Shown: positions 10,479 through 20,969 of the stretch, in pieces
Layout: every line of letters begins with the position of its first letter
Position numbering within the stretch: the stretch's first letter is position 1
NCBI RefSeq assembly: GCF_910592395.1
Contig: NC_088312.1
Span: forward strand, 14,861,292 to 14,921,291
Origin: Lineus longissimus
Taxonomy: Eukaryota; Nemertea; Pilidiophora; Heteronemertea; Lineidae
DNA: 60,000 bases
Direction: 5' to 3'
Translations under genes and position numbers: made by a program
The notes under the pieces: model-generated
What the model saw: only the letters and a program-made list of their open reading frames with translations
What the model was told of the DNA's origin: nothing
Databases searched by the model: none

Positions 10479-11321
10479 TTAATCCTGCCGGCGGATGTAC
10501 TCGATCAAAAAGAGTCCAACCTCCCTCATCCCCTCCCAGCTGTAGTGCAAACCATCCTTGTCAAAGGCAGGATGGGCCGTCAAAACAGGATGAGGGATGG
10601 ACCTAAATCCCACCCTCCTCATCATCGCACAGAATTCTGTTAAATTCTCCCTTTGATCCGGCCTCAGCTTTGGGGACATGGGCGGCTCCAGATGGTACAG
10701 CCGAGCCGTGGGGTATTGATGTTTTAGCCATTTGAAAACTGCTACCATGTCTTCCTCCGGTTCCCCATAGAATCGAGTATGGTTTAGGCCATGGTTTAAC
10801 ACCACATCACTTACCCTGGCCCGGGTCTGCACGACCTCCAGCATCCAACGTAGATCTTCAGCACGCTGACCAGAGTAAGCGATGGGAAACAAATTTGAGG
10901 TGGGCTTCAACGAGGTGAACATTGAATCCGCCAAGAGGAGTATTGGACATCTCCGCCTCCCCTCGAAGTCCCGCACCTTGGCTACAAGCCTACAAGTAAA
11001 CCTCTCGACATCCGATCGTTGCTCCCGGGACGTCCCCCAAAGTCGGAGGAAGGTCGAAAGCTTCTCGATGGTGGCCATTAATTCCTCCCCTCGGACACCC
11101 CAACTGGTTCTCATGTTGTTGTCAAACCGCTTAACCGCCTGAATGACGGACGTCGTCAATGCTATGGTGGGGTCAAACATCGCCTCCTGGCAAGCGGTTA
11201 CCACAGCGGTTCCCAGACGGAGATTAAACCTGGCGTGCACCTTCTCCCTGAGCCTCCTTACCATACCAGCATATACTTCATTGGTCAGTTCCTTCTTTGC
11301 TGCTTTCATAGGCTCCGGCAT
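10479..11321 (-). CDS. Third ORF of gypsy element: SGNH-hydrolase-like protein
   Basis: A 280-residue frame (from the first ATG) follows pol by about 150 nt on the same strand. Its C-terminal half shows the five SGNH signature positions in order: Ser133 in PILLLADSM (block I), Gly151 in AYSGQRA (block II), Asn180 in LNHGLNH (block III), and Asp256 and His259 in DGLHYS (block V). A hydrophobic strand precedes the serine and LYHLEPP lies between blocks III and V, as the fold expects. The N-terminal 125 residues are basic and helical-looking with no motif I recognise. Family knowledge: SGNH proteins are esterases, lipases or acetylhydrolases. The substrate here is unknown. No signal peptide or membrane segment is evident, so it is not a classical envelope protein. 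Copy 1 retains only its last codons. The frame is open about 30 nt further upstream, to a TAA just before a splice-acceptor-like site. Confidence 0.75.
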   Translation of the reverse strand: MPEPMKAAKKELTNEVYAGMVRRLREKVHARFNLRLGTAVVTACQEAMFDPTIALTTSVIQAVKRFDNNMRTSWGVRGEELMATIEKLSTFLRLWGTSREQRSDVERFTCRLVAKVRDFEGRRRCPILLLADSMFTSLKPTSNLFPIAYSGQRAEDLRWMLEVVQTRARVSDVVLNHGLNHTRFYGEPEEDMVAVFKWLKHQYPTARLYHLEPPMSPKLRPDQRENLTEFCAMMRRVGFRSIPHPVLTAHPAFDKDGLHYSWEGMREVGLFLIEYIRRQD

Positions 11322-11348
11322 TCCATCAAGCTTCACAATATCCTCTGC

Positions 11349-11375
11349 CTGTAATTATACAATCAAGAAACAAGG
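11349..11375 (-). promoter_or_regulatory. Candidate 3' splice site ahead of gypsy ORF3
   Basis: On the minus strand TTGTTTCTTGATTGTATAAT is followed by TACAG and then the open ORF3 frame. This resembles a polypyrimidine tract plus AG. It could let a spliced subgenomic RNA express ORF3. The donor is not identified. Confidence 0.35.
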
Positions 11376-11468
11376 GTGAGTGCCTTACAGCTACAGCTGC
11401 AGGAAAAGAGTCAGATTCCTACAGATCCTGCCCTGAAATTATCTTAAAGTAATGAGCTGAAAGTTTGA

Positions 11469-12614
11469 TTATGTAGGTCGACTTCCACGGAGTTCCCGCC
11501 CTTTCTTCAACCACAGGGCCTTCCTTCTGGCAATGCGATCCTGCTGGGCCAGATGGTTGACGCAACAACCAATGGACAATCTGTAGCGAGCTGGTTTTCT
11601 TAGATCGTCCCTAGGACGAAACTTGCGGCTGGGTGGTGGATCAGTTGTCACGCTTGGCGCAGAATCAGAGCTACTCTCAAGGTTACCTAGAACAGTGACC
11701 ACCTCTGGTGTGCAGAGCGCTGCACCGGAGGCATTCTCGGAGTCGGAATGGCTGTCATGGTAACCTAGAGCAGTGACCACCTCTGGTGTGCAGAGCGCTG
11801 CACCAGAGGCACCAGAGACAGGGGAAGTTGGTACTGAGTCAAAAACTGGCTGCAGAAGAGTTTCTCTAGTTTGTCCTGCTTTTGGGCTAGTCCCGGTGTT
11901 GCTATCTTGTTCAGCCTGTGGGTCCTCAGCACGAGAGTGAAAAACCTTGAGGTTATTGAGGTGTACTACCTTAGGACGCCGGTTACGTCCATTCACTCGT
12001 CTTATCCTGTAATTCACCTCAGATATTTTTTCCAGTACCTCAAAAGGTCCCTCCCAGCGTCTGTGGTACTTTGACACTTCCTCTGGCTTCACATGATGGT
12101 TACGTAGCAACACCATATCACCCGCACCAAAAGATGTCATCTTAGACTTCAAGTCATAGTGTGTCCTTTGCCTTCTCTGGGCCAACTTCAAATTCTCTCG
12201 AGCTCTCCTGTGGGCAGAGTCAATTCGGTCACGGAGTTTCGCGACATGAGCCGTTGTCTCGAAGGAGGGTGTCTCTGGAGCACCATTTACCAGATCCAAC
12301 GGAACTGTCATCTCCTCCCCAAATGTCATGCAGTATGGAGTCTCTTGAGTGGATGCTTGGATGCTGCTTCGGAAAGCCATAAGCGATGCTGGAAGGTGTT
12401 CATCCCAGTCCAATCCTTCTTGGTCAACCATGGTCATCAGCATATCCTTTAGTGTGCCATTGAAGTTTTCCACCTGCCCGTTGCACTGGGGGTGGTATGC
12501 TGTGGTACGGCTCTTGTGGACATTCAGCAGCTGGCACATTTCAGCAAACACAGTGGACTCAAAGTTCCTCCCTTGATCACTGGAGGTTCTCTGGTGTGCC
12601 GAATCGACAAACAT
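11469..12614 (-). pseudogene. pol: gypsy copy 2 pol, 3' part (integrase core to C-terminus), frame-shifted
   Basis: This frame resumes at SDQGRNFES and runs through the integrase glutamate (ENFNGTL), the GPF/Y module and the acidic tail to the stop at 11469. It is out of frame with the upstream pol frame because one TG is missing at about 12580-12581 relative to copy 1. The break falls just before the second catalytic aspartate. Apart from that it is nearly identical to copy 1, including the tail duplication. Confidence 0.92.
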
Positions 12615-15600
12615 AGTCGTTCACCAGAACCTTAGCACAGGTGGTGGCCTTCTGATTTCTCAGAGCCCAGGCTTCTGGCCATTTTGAAAATGCATCCTGT
12701 GCCACCAAGATGTAGCGATGGCCTCTCCTGGAAGGTGGATTGATCGGCCCAACGATGTCTATATGCAACCGCTGGTTGCGGCGGCCTGCAGGGATGCTCT
12801 TAAGGGGTGCCTTGTTACGCTTACCTCCCTTGCATTTTTGGCAGATTTCACAAGTTCTGACAAAGTCGACCACATTCCTTTTTAAGCCAGGGCGCCAGCA
12901 ACGCTGTTTTGCCTTCCCAAGGGTCTTGGCCACTCCTAGATGGGCACCAGCAAAACCACTATGGATCTCCTCCAGCACTGGGTTAACAAAAGATGAGGGC
13001 AGTACTAGGCGAAGCCTGTCATTATCTGGAGCCCTGCAGTACAAAATGCCATCCTGGATCACCAGATTGGGGTGCTGGGCCCATACAGCCCTCTCCGTCC
13101 TACTGCATCCCATCATTACTTCTTCCAGTGGCTTGTCAGTTATTTCCGACACGTGGAGGTACACTGACCTCAAATCAGGGTCATCCTTCTGCGCTTGCTG
13201 GATTTCTTCCCGGTTCCACATGAATTCGGGTGTCTTCAGTCCGGTGGCTTTCCTTGGCGACTGGATTGCACTCACCTGTAAGGTTGGAGATTTGGCCTCC
13301 GTGGGACCACACGTAGGGCAGTCCCCATGTCGACGCATCCTTTTGGGTCGCCTTGACAGAGCGTCTGCGTTCCCATGCTTTGTACCAGAGCGGTGTTCTA
13401 TTTCATAATCAAATTCGGCCAACCTCTCTAACCAGCGAGCAACCTGACCGGACGGCTCCTTGAAATTTAACAGCCATTTGACAGCCATATTGTCAGTCCT
13501 CACTCGAAAGCGTTTCCCCAGCAAAAAGTACCTGAAGTGCTCCGCAAATGTTACTAGTGCCAGCATTTCTCTACGCGTGGTGCAATAATTGGTTTCCCCA
13601 CCTTGAAACACCTTGCTTCCGTAAGCAATCACCTTCTCTGATCCGTCTTGCTGTTTCTGTGACAAGACTCCACCCATTGCCCGGTCGCTGGCGTCTGTGT
13701 CTAAAACAAACTCCCCTGCCTCTGGACTGAAGTCTGGGTGAGCCAATACTGGGGAAGAGATCAACTTTTCCTTTAACGTCCTGAAAGCAATCTCACATTT
13801 CTCGGACCACACGAATGGCACCTCTTTCCTTGTCAGGTTGTGAAGAGGCGCCGCTATGTGGGCAAACTCTGGCACAAACCGTTGGTAATAAGTGGCAAGT
13901 CCCATGAACGAACGAACCTCCGACACATTCGCTGGGGTAGGCCATTCAGCTACTTTGGCAATCTTGTCTTCATCGGTGCAGATTCCATCCTTCGTCACTT
14001 TGTGGCCGAGGAACTTAACAAGTGGTCGGAATAGCTTGCACTTGGATGGCTTCAGTTTGAGGTTAGCCGATTCCAAACGAGTGAAAACCTCTTCAAGACG
14101 GGACAGGTGCTGCTCGAATGTCTCAGAGTGGACGATTATGTCATCAAGGTATACTAGACAATACTCCAAGCCCCCCAGGACGATGTTCATCAGCCTAGTG
14201 AAAGTGGCCGGGGCTCCAGTGAGACCAAATGGCATAACACACCATTCATACTGTTTAACCCCCGAAACAAACGAGGTCTTGGCCCGGTCTTCTGGCGCCA
14301 TGCCCACTTGCCAGTACCCGCTTGCACAATCGAGGCAAGAGAAGAACTGAGAGCCCGATAGCTTGTTTAGAGTTTCATCTATCCTTGGCAGTGGTTGCGC
14401 AGACTTTACTGAGGTGGCATTCAATCGGCGGTAGTCTATACAAAGGCGAAATGACCCATCATGTTTCCGAGCGAGAACAATTGGGGCACTCCAAGGACTC
14501 TGTGACTCTTGAATTAAGTTCCGGTCCAGGAGCTCCTTGATGGTCTTGTCTACAAATTCTTGCTGATGAGGTGGCACTCGCCTCGGGCGCTGTTTGATGG
14601 GTTGTGCTCCTTCAGTGTCGATCGTGTGTTCGGCTATGTGTGTCTGTCCCAGATCAAAGTCACCCATTGAGAATACCTTTTGATGCCTTCTGACAAGATC
14701 TATCACTGCCTCTGTCTGTTGTCCTGAAAGGCCCAACTCAGTCACCTCTAACTTCTCTAGCAAGGCTCCTAACCTGGCCTCATCTTCCAGCGTACTTGGC
14801 TGTTCCGGTGTAGTCTCAACCTTGGTTTTACCAGCAGAATAAATATTCAGATTTTGCACCCCTTCCTTATCTACCTGTGGGGATCCATCCATCCCAGGGG
14901 ACAGAATCCTCTCGGCTGACCCAACCTCTGCCACTGGATGGAACCAACCGATTGTCCTGCAGGCCCTGATAAAAATTGGCTTGTCAGTGAAATTCGCCAC
15001 TCTCACCGGCATTTTCCCATAGTCGGATGACACCAGGGACCTCCCTGTTGTAAAGCCTAAAGTGCCCTTCTGAGCTTCTATCAGACCTGGGGTGAGATGG
15101 CTTTCCTTCCTGCTCCTAGACAGTTTCCCGGCCAGGATCATCTCCGTTCCTGCAGGTATTCTTATATTCCTCCCCAGGATCACCCTGCATACCTTGAGGA
15201 CACCCTGTTGGTTGCGTAGGGGCACCTCATTCCCAGCCACCTCAAGGGTGGCAGTTCTGTAGTCAATACTGCAACCCTGAGCTTGAAGAAAGTCACTTCC
15301 CAGTAGACACTCGTGGGCCAGGTTCTCAACGACCACAACTGGGTGGCCAAACTGCGAGGATCCAAGGCCTAATTGTACATCAGCCATCCCAAGAATCTTC
15401 AATTCTTCTCCTGTTGCAGACTGTAGGCTTGCATCTACCTCCTGGAGTGGTCGGCCTGAAGAACTTGGACATCTTCTCCAGAGGTCGCCACTCACTAGAG
15501 TAAGAGCTGCACCAGTGTCAAGGAGCATTGTGGTTGGTGTACCTTCAATTTCTCCATTTACATACAAGCTGGTGTCTTTAAATGTAATCTGACCAATAGA

Positions 15601-16011
15601 GAGAGGTCTCCTTTGGTTGGTACCGCCCAATGGCTGAAATTCTACTGCATCTGGGTTTAGGGTCCCTGTCGATGGTAATGGTGTTTCAGTCTTACCCAGA
15701 GCGGTGACTGACTCTGTGCTAGAGATACCCAGAGCGGTGTCTCCAGTATGCCGCCCTCCACAAACGGTGTTGTCATCAGGAACTCTATTGATGGTCTCTT
15801 TGGTGGTCATCAGGTGATCCATAGGGACAGATACCCGTACATGCTCAGCATTTGGGGAAATGTAGCCAGAAGGTGGCAAATCTAGAGCAGTGCCATTCTC
15901 GGAGGTAGCCAGATCGTTACCTCGGAGAACCAGTGACTCATTCCCACACCAAATGCCAGCTGGAGCTTCTACTGATGTCTGAGGGTCTGTCCGCCCCGTG
16001 ACGACCCCCAC
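12577..16011 (-). pseudogene. pol: gypsy copy 2 pol, 5' part (protease, RT, RNase H, integrase N-terminus)
   Basis: Domains in order (residue numbers from 16011): aspartic protease LLDTGA around 163-168; reverse transcriptase with IDYRRLN near 526-531 and YLDD at 621-624; RNase H DTDASD at 771-776; and the integrase HHCC finger near the end. It stops prematurely in the integrase core because of the 2-bp deletion at about 12580. It has no ATG at its start and overlaps gag by about 43 nt in the -1 frame. Family knowledge predicts expression as a Gag-Pol fusion by ribosomal frameshifting. Confidence 0.92.
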
Positions 16012-17240
16012 TTGGAGTTTTCCTGATCATTCTTGGGGCAAGACCTGGCCATATGTCCAGTGCCGTGACAGTTATAGCACTCTATGGTTGGGCACTGACG
16101 GGCCTGGTGACCCCACTCCTTACAACGCCAACATCGCATGTCCTCAGACGTCCTCTCAGAATTTGTTGTGCCGGTGGATTCCAACTTGCTTATCCTGGAT
16201 TCCATCTTCTGCAGCAGGTCCAGAACCTTGCTTATGTCCGAATCTGCTTTCGGTGCAGTGGTCCCAGAAGTAGCACTTGCCACCCTGCCTTTCCCGGATG
16301 ATGCACTACCATCATTCCTATCCTCACGCTGCCTGGTCCCCTGTTTGAGAAGGAGCTGTGCAGCCTCTAGCTGACGCACTTTCCTTATGGCTTCTCCCAC
16401 GGATTTTGGGGAACTCATGAGAAGTTGTTGCTTAACAGGTTCTGTGGCAGTCACTCCCAACAGAAACTGGTCCTTTGCCATCTCTTGTTGTAGGGAAAAC
16501 CCACTTTCTGGATAATCATTTAGGGCCAATTCCAATAAAACGTCAGCAAATGTTTCGTAAGATTCAGAGCTTCCCTGTGTGCGTGCCCTTAATTGTAGTT
16601 TATAGTCCTCACGGGTCACATTGTGGAATCTATGCTCAAGTGCACTAGAGAACTCCTCATACGTCAAGGAAGGGGCCAAGTGCAAATTTGCTACAGCCAT
16701 GTATGCTTGATGGTCAAGACGCGATAGAATTTGCTGCCTCCTCTCCGACACAGGTATTTTTGTCAGGTCAGCATAAGTGTTAAAGCGCTCAAGCCATATC
16801 CGAAAGTTCTGATTTACCATAAATGATTTGGGGGCCTGCACTTTTGCCGAGGAATGTCGGGCTGTCCCCTCCTGTTTCAATCTGCTCTCGACTAAGGATG
16901 TAAACGAGTCCAGAAATGATGACATCAATTCTCCCTTGTCTGCACCAGCATCCAAATCTTCCTGTGTCCTCTGTCCAGCAGGGGTCACTGGTGGAAGCGG
17001 GGTACTACTGGCTCTCAAAGCGGGTGTACCAGGTGATGCCGGGGACAGGTTCAATGTACGGGGACCACTACGCTGGAAGTCCTCAAATCCCACTCTTCGG
17101 TAAGGGTTGTGACCTGGGGGTGCACATATTCCAGCAGCCCTCGGTGGTCCTCGTGGGGTGTCCATGGCCGGGACCGCACTCCCCTGCACTATCGAAGTTC
17201 TACAATTCTGATCCGTCACCACATCAAAGAATTCAGCCAT
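15969..17240 (-). CDS. gag: gypsy Gag polyprotein (423 aa)
   Basis: It begins at ATG 17240, about 540 nt inside the 5' LTR. Two CCHC zinc knuckles near the C-terminus, CWRCKEWGHQARQC (about 370-383) and CYNCHGTGHMARSC (about 388-401), mark the nucleocapsid. A capsid-like helical region precedes them (RIWLERFNTYADL onward). Family knowledge: Gag packages the element RNA in virus-like particles in the cytoplasm. The frame is intact and ends at TAG 15969, overlapping the pol frame. Confidence 0.93.
   Translation of the reverse strand: MAEFFDVVTDQNCRTSIVQGSAVPAMDTPRGPPRAAGICAPPGHNPYRRVGFEDFQRSGPRTLNLSPASPGTPALRASSTPLPPVTPAGQRTQEDLDAGADKGELMSSFLDSFTSLVESRLKQEGTARHSSAKVQAPKSFMVNQNFRIWLERFNTYADLTKIPVSERRQQILSRLDHQAYMAVANLHLAPSLTYEEFSSALEHRFHNVTREDYKLQLRARTQGSSESYETFADVLLELALNDYPESGFSLQQEMAKDQFLLGVTATEPVKQQLLMSSPKSVGEAIRKVRQLEAAQLLLKQGTRQREDRNDGSASSGKGRVASATSGTTAPKADSDISKVLDLLQKMESRISKLESTGTTNSERTSEDMRCWRCKEWGHQARQCPTIECYNCHGTGHMARSCPKNDQENSKWGSSRGGQTLRHQ
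16017..16023 (-). promoter_or_regulatory. Possible -1 frameshift site between gag and pol
   Basis: In the overlap, after the TGA that closes the pol frame upstream, the minus strand reads GGAAAAC with gag codons GAA-AAC. A -1 slip here would enter the pol frame. It is not a canonical heptamer at its first three bases, so it is a candidate only. Confidence 0.3.
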
Positions 17241-17779
17241 ATTTATGAGTATAGATAATACTTAATGAATATGCAATAAATAAGTATACTCTCCCACCAC
17301 AACAAATAGCCGACCAGAATTACCGCAATAGAAACACAATATCATTAACTAATGAACAATACTATAGAGATTGGCACTACAGAGCGTGTACCACTGGTAA
17401 TGCAGAACAGAGCGTTAGCACACCTAACAGGCCACCATACATTCGCACTTGTGGACTAGCCCAGTACCAGCCATCCAGTGCGCGAGACTGGCAATATAAT
17501 TATACTAAAAATCCAGGCAGAAAGTTCATGAAAGCCAACCACGGCGCTACAACTCACTAATGCTTGTGTCTAGGCAATGCCTGCAGTGCTCACCCGACAC
17601 AAAACTCAATTAAATATAGCACAGTAGCACACAAACGAACGGCGTAAAAACAAGGGGCCGTAATACACTGCCGCAGTATATACAACAAGCCCGCACGCAA
17701 GCGCGAGTGTCAGATAGGGCCGGCAAAGTTGGGAAATTAACTGCGATCGGGTCCAGAATTCCTGTACAGCTGTCACCAG
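17241..17779 (-). other. gypsy copy 2 leader between 5' LTR and gag
   Basis: About 540 nt of untranslated leader, starting with the primer-binding region. No ORF of note on the sense strand. Confidence 0.7.
17761..17778 (-). promoter_or_regulatory. Candidate primer-binding site of gypsy copy 2
   Basis: One base inside the 5' LTR the minus strand reads TGGTGACAGCTGTACAGG. TGG at this place is the usual start of a tRNA-complementary site. The first seven bases also fit a tRNA-Trp end, but the rest does not obviously match, so I do not assign the tRNA. Confidence 0.5.
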
Positions 17780-18024
17780 TGTGAAGTTTCGTCGGGGGTA
17801 CTTCTCCTTGCTCGGCATTAACTCACGCTAACATACCTTCATGTCTACAAAACTCCTTTATTCCTTCGACACCGAATCCTCACATCTCATCTCAATCCAT
17901 GCCGTCTTCACCCTCCCCACTCCTACGGTGTCTCATCATGGTCCCGTCGCCCGGCAGCCTCCGAAGAGACTGGTGGCGCCATCTGGCCTAAGGCCAACAC
18001 ACCAGGAGCTACCAGATCACCACA
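17780..18024 (-). repeat. 5' LTR of gypsy copy 2
   Basis: 245 bp, TG...CA ends. On the minus strand it is the upstream LTR and should carry the promoter. An AATAAA in the R/U3 area matches that of copy 1. Confidence 0.95.
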
Positions 18025-18030
18025 TATATA

Positions 18031-18573
18031 TACTTAGTAATACACAATGCGCGCTTTATGATGGCATTTTAGCATCACTAATACGCTGAGTTAGACGAAT
18101 GTTAACATGATATACACCGGAAAACAACTACAGTTAAAACCACTACCTTAGGTTTTTGCATAAAAACTCGCCATAGATAACACAGTTTGACGAGTGGGTT
18201 ACTACATTTATAGAACACTGCAACTTAGTTTGAGGGCGAAGCAGAAAAAAATCCGGATAAAAGCAGCAAGTTCGGGCTTTACGCATGCGATTTTTTTGTT
18301 GCTGGGTGCAATGCGGCGTCCAAAATATATACAAGCACAAACATGACTTAATCGCGTTCAGTGTGTATATACATGTACATGTATATGTTAGCCCTACCCT
18401 TAGAAATAGTCGTTACGCATTTTTTGTTTTGTCCGAGATTAAGAACCTGGACAGGAAGTCAAAGGCGAAACTGGCACCACAATATCGGTTTGATATTGAA
18501 TGAGATAGAACTCCATACAATAGCATTCCTACACTTAAATGATTGACCTATAGATTATATTCAGAGTTATAGT
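18031..18573. other. No gene seen
   Basis: AT-rich flank between the gypsy insertion and the pogo-like element. Nothing recognisable. Confidence 0.6.
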
Positions 18574-18849
18574 AATACTCTAGTCTCGGCTTTTTATGGT
18601 GGGTTTGCAATATGCAGGCCATTCCCCTTCACAAACTACGTAGAGCATGGTTACTCACCGCTTTTGTGATGAAACGGCCAATCAGATGGCGGAGCAATTC
18701 CGAAGTGTGCTATGGTCGATTTCGCGGTTATGCTAAACACTCAGGCAGTTTGTTGAATCGCTCCTATGAAAGAGATCTGACCTATGAGCAGTTCCGAAGT
18801 TCCAGTGTCAATGGTATTTCCAAAATTGGGTCCGGGGTGGTTTTTTGAA

Positions 18850-19098
18850 TTGTTTGTTGTCAACATTGTAAGCAATGCCTGTGCCTGTGGTGCCGTGAGT
18901 CACCAGGTTATCGAAAATGGATTCGAGGCAGCTTTACGCCAAGGCCAGGTCGAGGCTGGACCACTTCCACAACTTGACGAAGAACATGCAGATGGAATTG
19001 AGTTCATGGCCATGCTAGATGATGAAGTGGATCAGGCCTACAGTGCTCTGCAGGATGCGAGAGAACACGGACTGTGTCTTTGTACTGTCTGTGTCAAC
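18850..19098 (+). pseudogene. C-terminal fragment of pogo-like transposase
   Basis: The frame reads VVNIVSNACACGAVSHQVIE and then NGFEAALRQGQVEAGP plus an acidic stretch. It aligns with VTNIIRDAW...VIVN at 33.8-33.9 kb and VQVIENGSETAFRAAPVDAG at 29.05 kb. No catalytic residues are included. A palindromic element is inserted directly downstream and supplies the end of the open frame. Confidence 0.65.
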
Positions 19099-19359
19099 AT
19101 TAGTTGTCCACCATAAATCACCTTCGTGGCACTTATTTACCCAACAAATCTCTAAAAACTTCCCCATAATAATCTCTGATTTTTAAACCTGCATTCAGTG
19201 GTATTTCAACAGAACTACCATGTTTTGCTGCAATGAAATGCAAAAAAATACTACTGAATGCAGGTTTCCCAAATCTGAATTTGATTTTGTGGAAGTTTTT
19301 AGATAAGAATTTGATGGGTAAATAAGCGCCATGAAGCCGATTTATGGTGGGTAACTAAT
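19099..19359. mobile_element. Palindromic MITE inside the pogo-like element
   Basis: Arms of about 60 bp or more are inverted copies: CCACCATAAATCACCTTCGT at 19108 against its complement ending at 19350, continuing into a central palindrome around CCTGCATTCAGT. Flanks ATTAGTT and AACTAAT extend the symmetry. No coding content. Confidence 0.75.
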
Positions 19360-20156
19360 TTTGACCCAGACAGAAGCCTGAATATCTAAGCAGATCCATG
19401 ACGTCGACTTATGTCATGACGTCAGTCACATTGGCAAGAGGAAAAACCATTGTTGTTTTCGGCCGTTATACAACATCGTCACTGCATGTGCTTACTGTGT
19501 ACATTACCGAGTGACGTACTGCACATCTTAGCAATCTATGGGTAATAAGGTTCACGTTGGTTCACGTTGGCTTTTGTCCTTAGCGACGTTTGACGTGTTT
19601 AGAAAAAAATGGCCTGTGTTGAAACGTGTAAACAGGTTCCCCAATCATCCCCCTGGATCTATCTATCTATCTCATTTCTTGTTTACCTCGATGCGAAAAG
19701 TTCAATTCTGAATTGAGACTGTAGTCATTTCCTATGTTTAGAGAAAAATGCACCAAACGTTGCAATTTTAAGGAAAATTTAGACACCCAGGCAGTTTATG
19801 GTTCATACTCAGAATGTAAAATTCGCGCATTTCTTTTGCGACACCCTGCATTATAGCATTACTTTTATTTATCGTAATAGCAGTGTGAAGTAAAACTTTC
19901 AATATTACAAACTGTATCACTTTCGGTCATACATTGAACATTAAAAGATTGGATGTAATGAACCATAACTTTCCCTGTGGCTCAATCAATTTCACAAGGA
20001 CCGCGTCCCATGCTGGCAGTCACACGATTCAAATGTGAATGACAGACGTTCAGCCATTCATATGGTGGAGGCGGTCTTCCATTACAAATCACCACTGTGG
20101 AGGCGGTAGGCCGTGGAGATAATGAACCCACCATAAAAAGCCGAGACTAGAGTATT

Positions 20157-20754
20157 CTTATTGTGAACCCTGCATAGACATTCGTTCAACCAGTAAATAA
20201 TCATGGGCATATATACTATATTAGTAGGCCTATACTGCCTATCGCTCTCTGAATGAAAGGCATCTGTTTGTGATTGAAACACGTTTATCAGTATTGAGCA
20301 GGCGTGACACAGCATGATGAGAATGATTGTATATCATCATGCGGAACTTTGATTTCTAGTCCAATTCATGGATATTGAAGGCAGCTGACCACCGAATAAT
20401 CCTGAAAGATTCGTCCCTGACCAACCGGCGGTGAGTATACAACACCTAGCCTGGTCAAAGTGACTGCAGCGGCCACCCTTGATGGTGACCGGATGAACCA
20501 GTCCGCATTTGGTGGAGTTAACTGATGACTTAAACAGTATAAGTGACACAAATCGCCTCCTCCTTTAGCGATTTCCCGACCTTATGGAACGTCCCGGTAA
20601 CAGAAGGGTGTGTTGGACATTGTCATCCTGAAATTCGCATAAAAACGACCAAACGACCATAGCTTATTGCCAATGGCCTCTCTGATGGACGTCCGCAGTG
20701 ATCGTCATCCATCGTCGTCCGTCGTCCGTAGAAGTGACGACCATCAGTCGCCGT
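20157..20754. other. No gene seen; upstream flank of PAQR gene
   Basis: Unique-looking sequence. It may contain the promoter and first non-coding exon of the PAQR gene, but I see no decisive TATA box or other element. Confidence 0.5.
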
Positions 20755-20835
20755 CATACTGAACTTCCAGCGGTATTTCCCCCGCTGCCTCTAAAGCTGA
20801 GCAATGTCAATACATTGAGGGTTAAGATGGACGGC
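20755..20835 (+). repeat. Direct repeat left of PAQR gene
   Basis: CATACTGAACTTCCAGCGGT and the following bases recur in the same orientation at 22374, through to GAGGGT(T/C)AAGATG. The pair brackets the PAQR gene. Confidence 0.8.
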
Positions 20836-20939
20836 CGTCTGGTCGAATGTTTTCAGACAGGTTCTCGGCAAAGGAATCGGGGGCAACGCCACTGCATATG
20901 TCTTAAGTCTTATCTAAAGTAAATTCAAACCTCACTGGT

Positions 20940-20957
20940 CCCTTATCATTTTTTCAG
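20940..20957 (+). promoter_or_regulatory. Candidate 3' splice site in the PAQR 5' leader
   Basis: CCTTATCATTTTTTCAG ends 12 nt before the ATG, a good pyrimidine tract plus AG. It suggests a non-coding first exon upstream joined to a single coding exon. Confidence 0.5.
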
Positions 20958-20969
20958 TGAAATTTTACA

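Larger units (their letters stand above)
9755..18024 (-). mobile_element. Full-length Ty3/gypsy element copy 2 (8.27 kb)
   Basis: Complete element read on the minus strand: 5' LTR 17780-18024, primer-binding region, gag, pol, third ORF, polypurine tract, 3' LTR 9755-9999. TATATA flanks both ends (9749-9754 and 18025-18030), a target duplication of 4-6 bp within an AT repeat. The two 245-bp LTRs differ at two positions only, so the insertion is recent. Pol carries a 2-bp deletion, so this copy cannot make a full integrase in one frame. Confidence 0.96.
18574..20156 (+). mobile_element. Pogo-like DNA transposon derivative with exact 32-bp TIRs
   Basis: Bases 18574-18605 and 20125-20156 are perfect 32-bp inverted repeats. 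Just inside a TA dinucleotide they begin CTCTAGTCTCGGC. Between them only the C-terminal piece of a transposase remains, so this is an internally deleted copy. The start pattern CTSTAGTYTC is shared with the pogo-like element at 33058-35849. Confidence 0.88.

Noticed and set aside
12740-13408. Long plus-strand open frames antisense to gypsy pol (and matching minus-strand ones at 1770-2318)
   Set aside because: They appear at equivalent positions in both copies because they shadow the conserved pol frame. They show no domain of their own.
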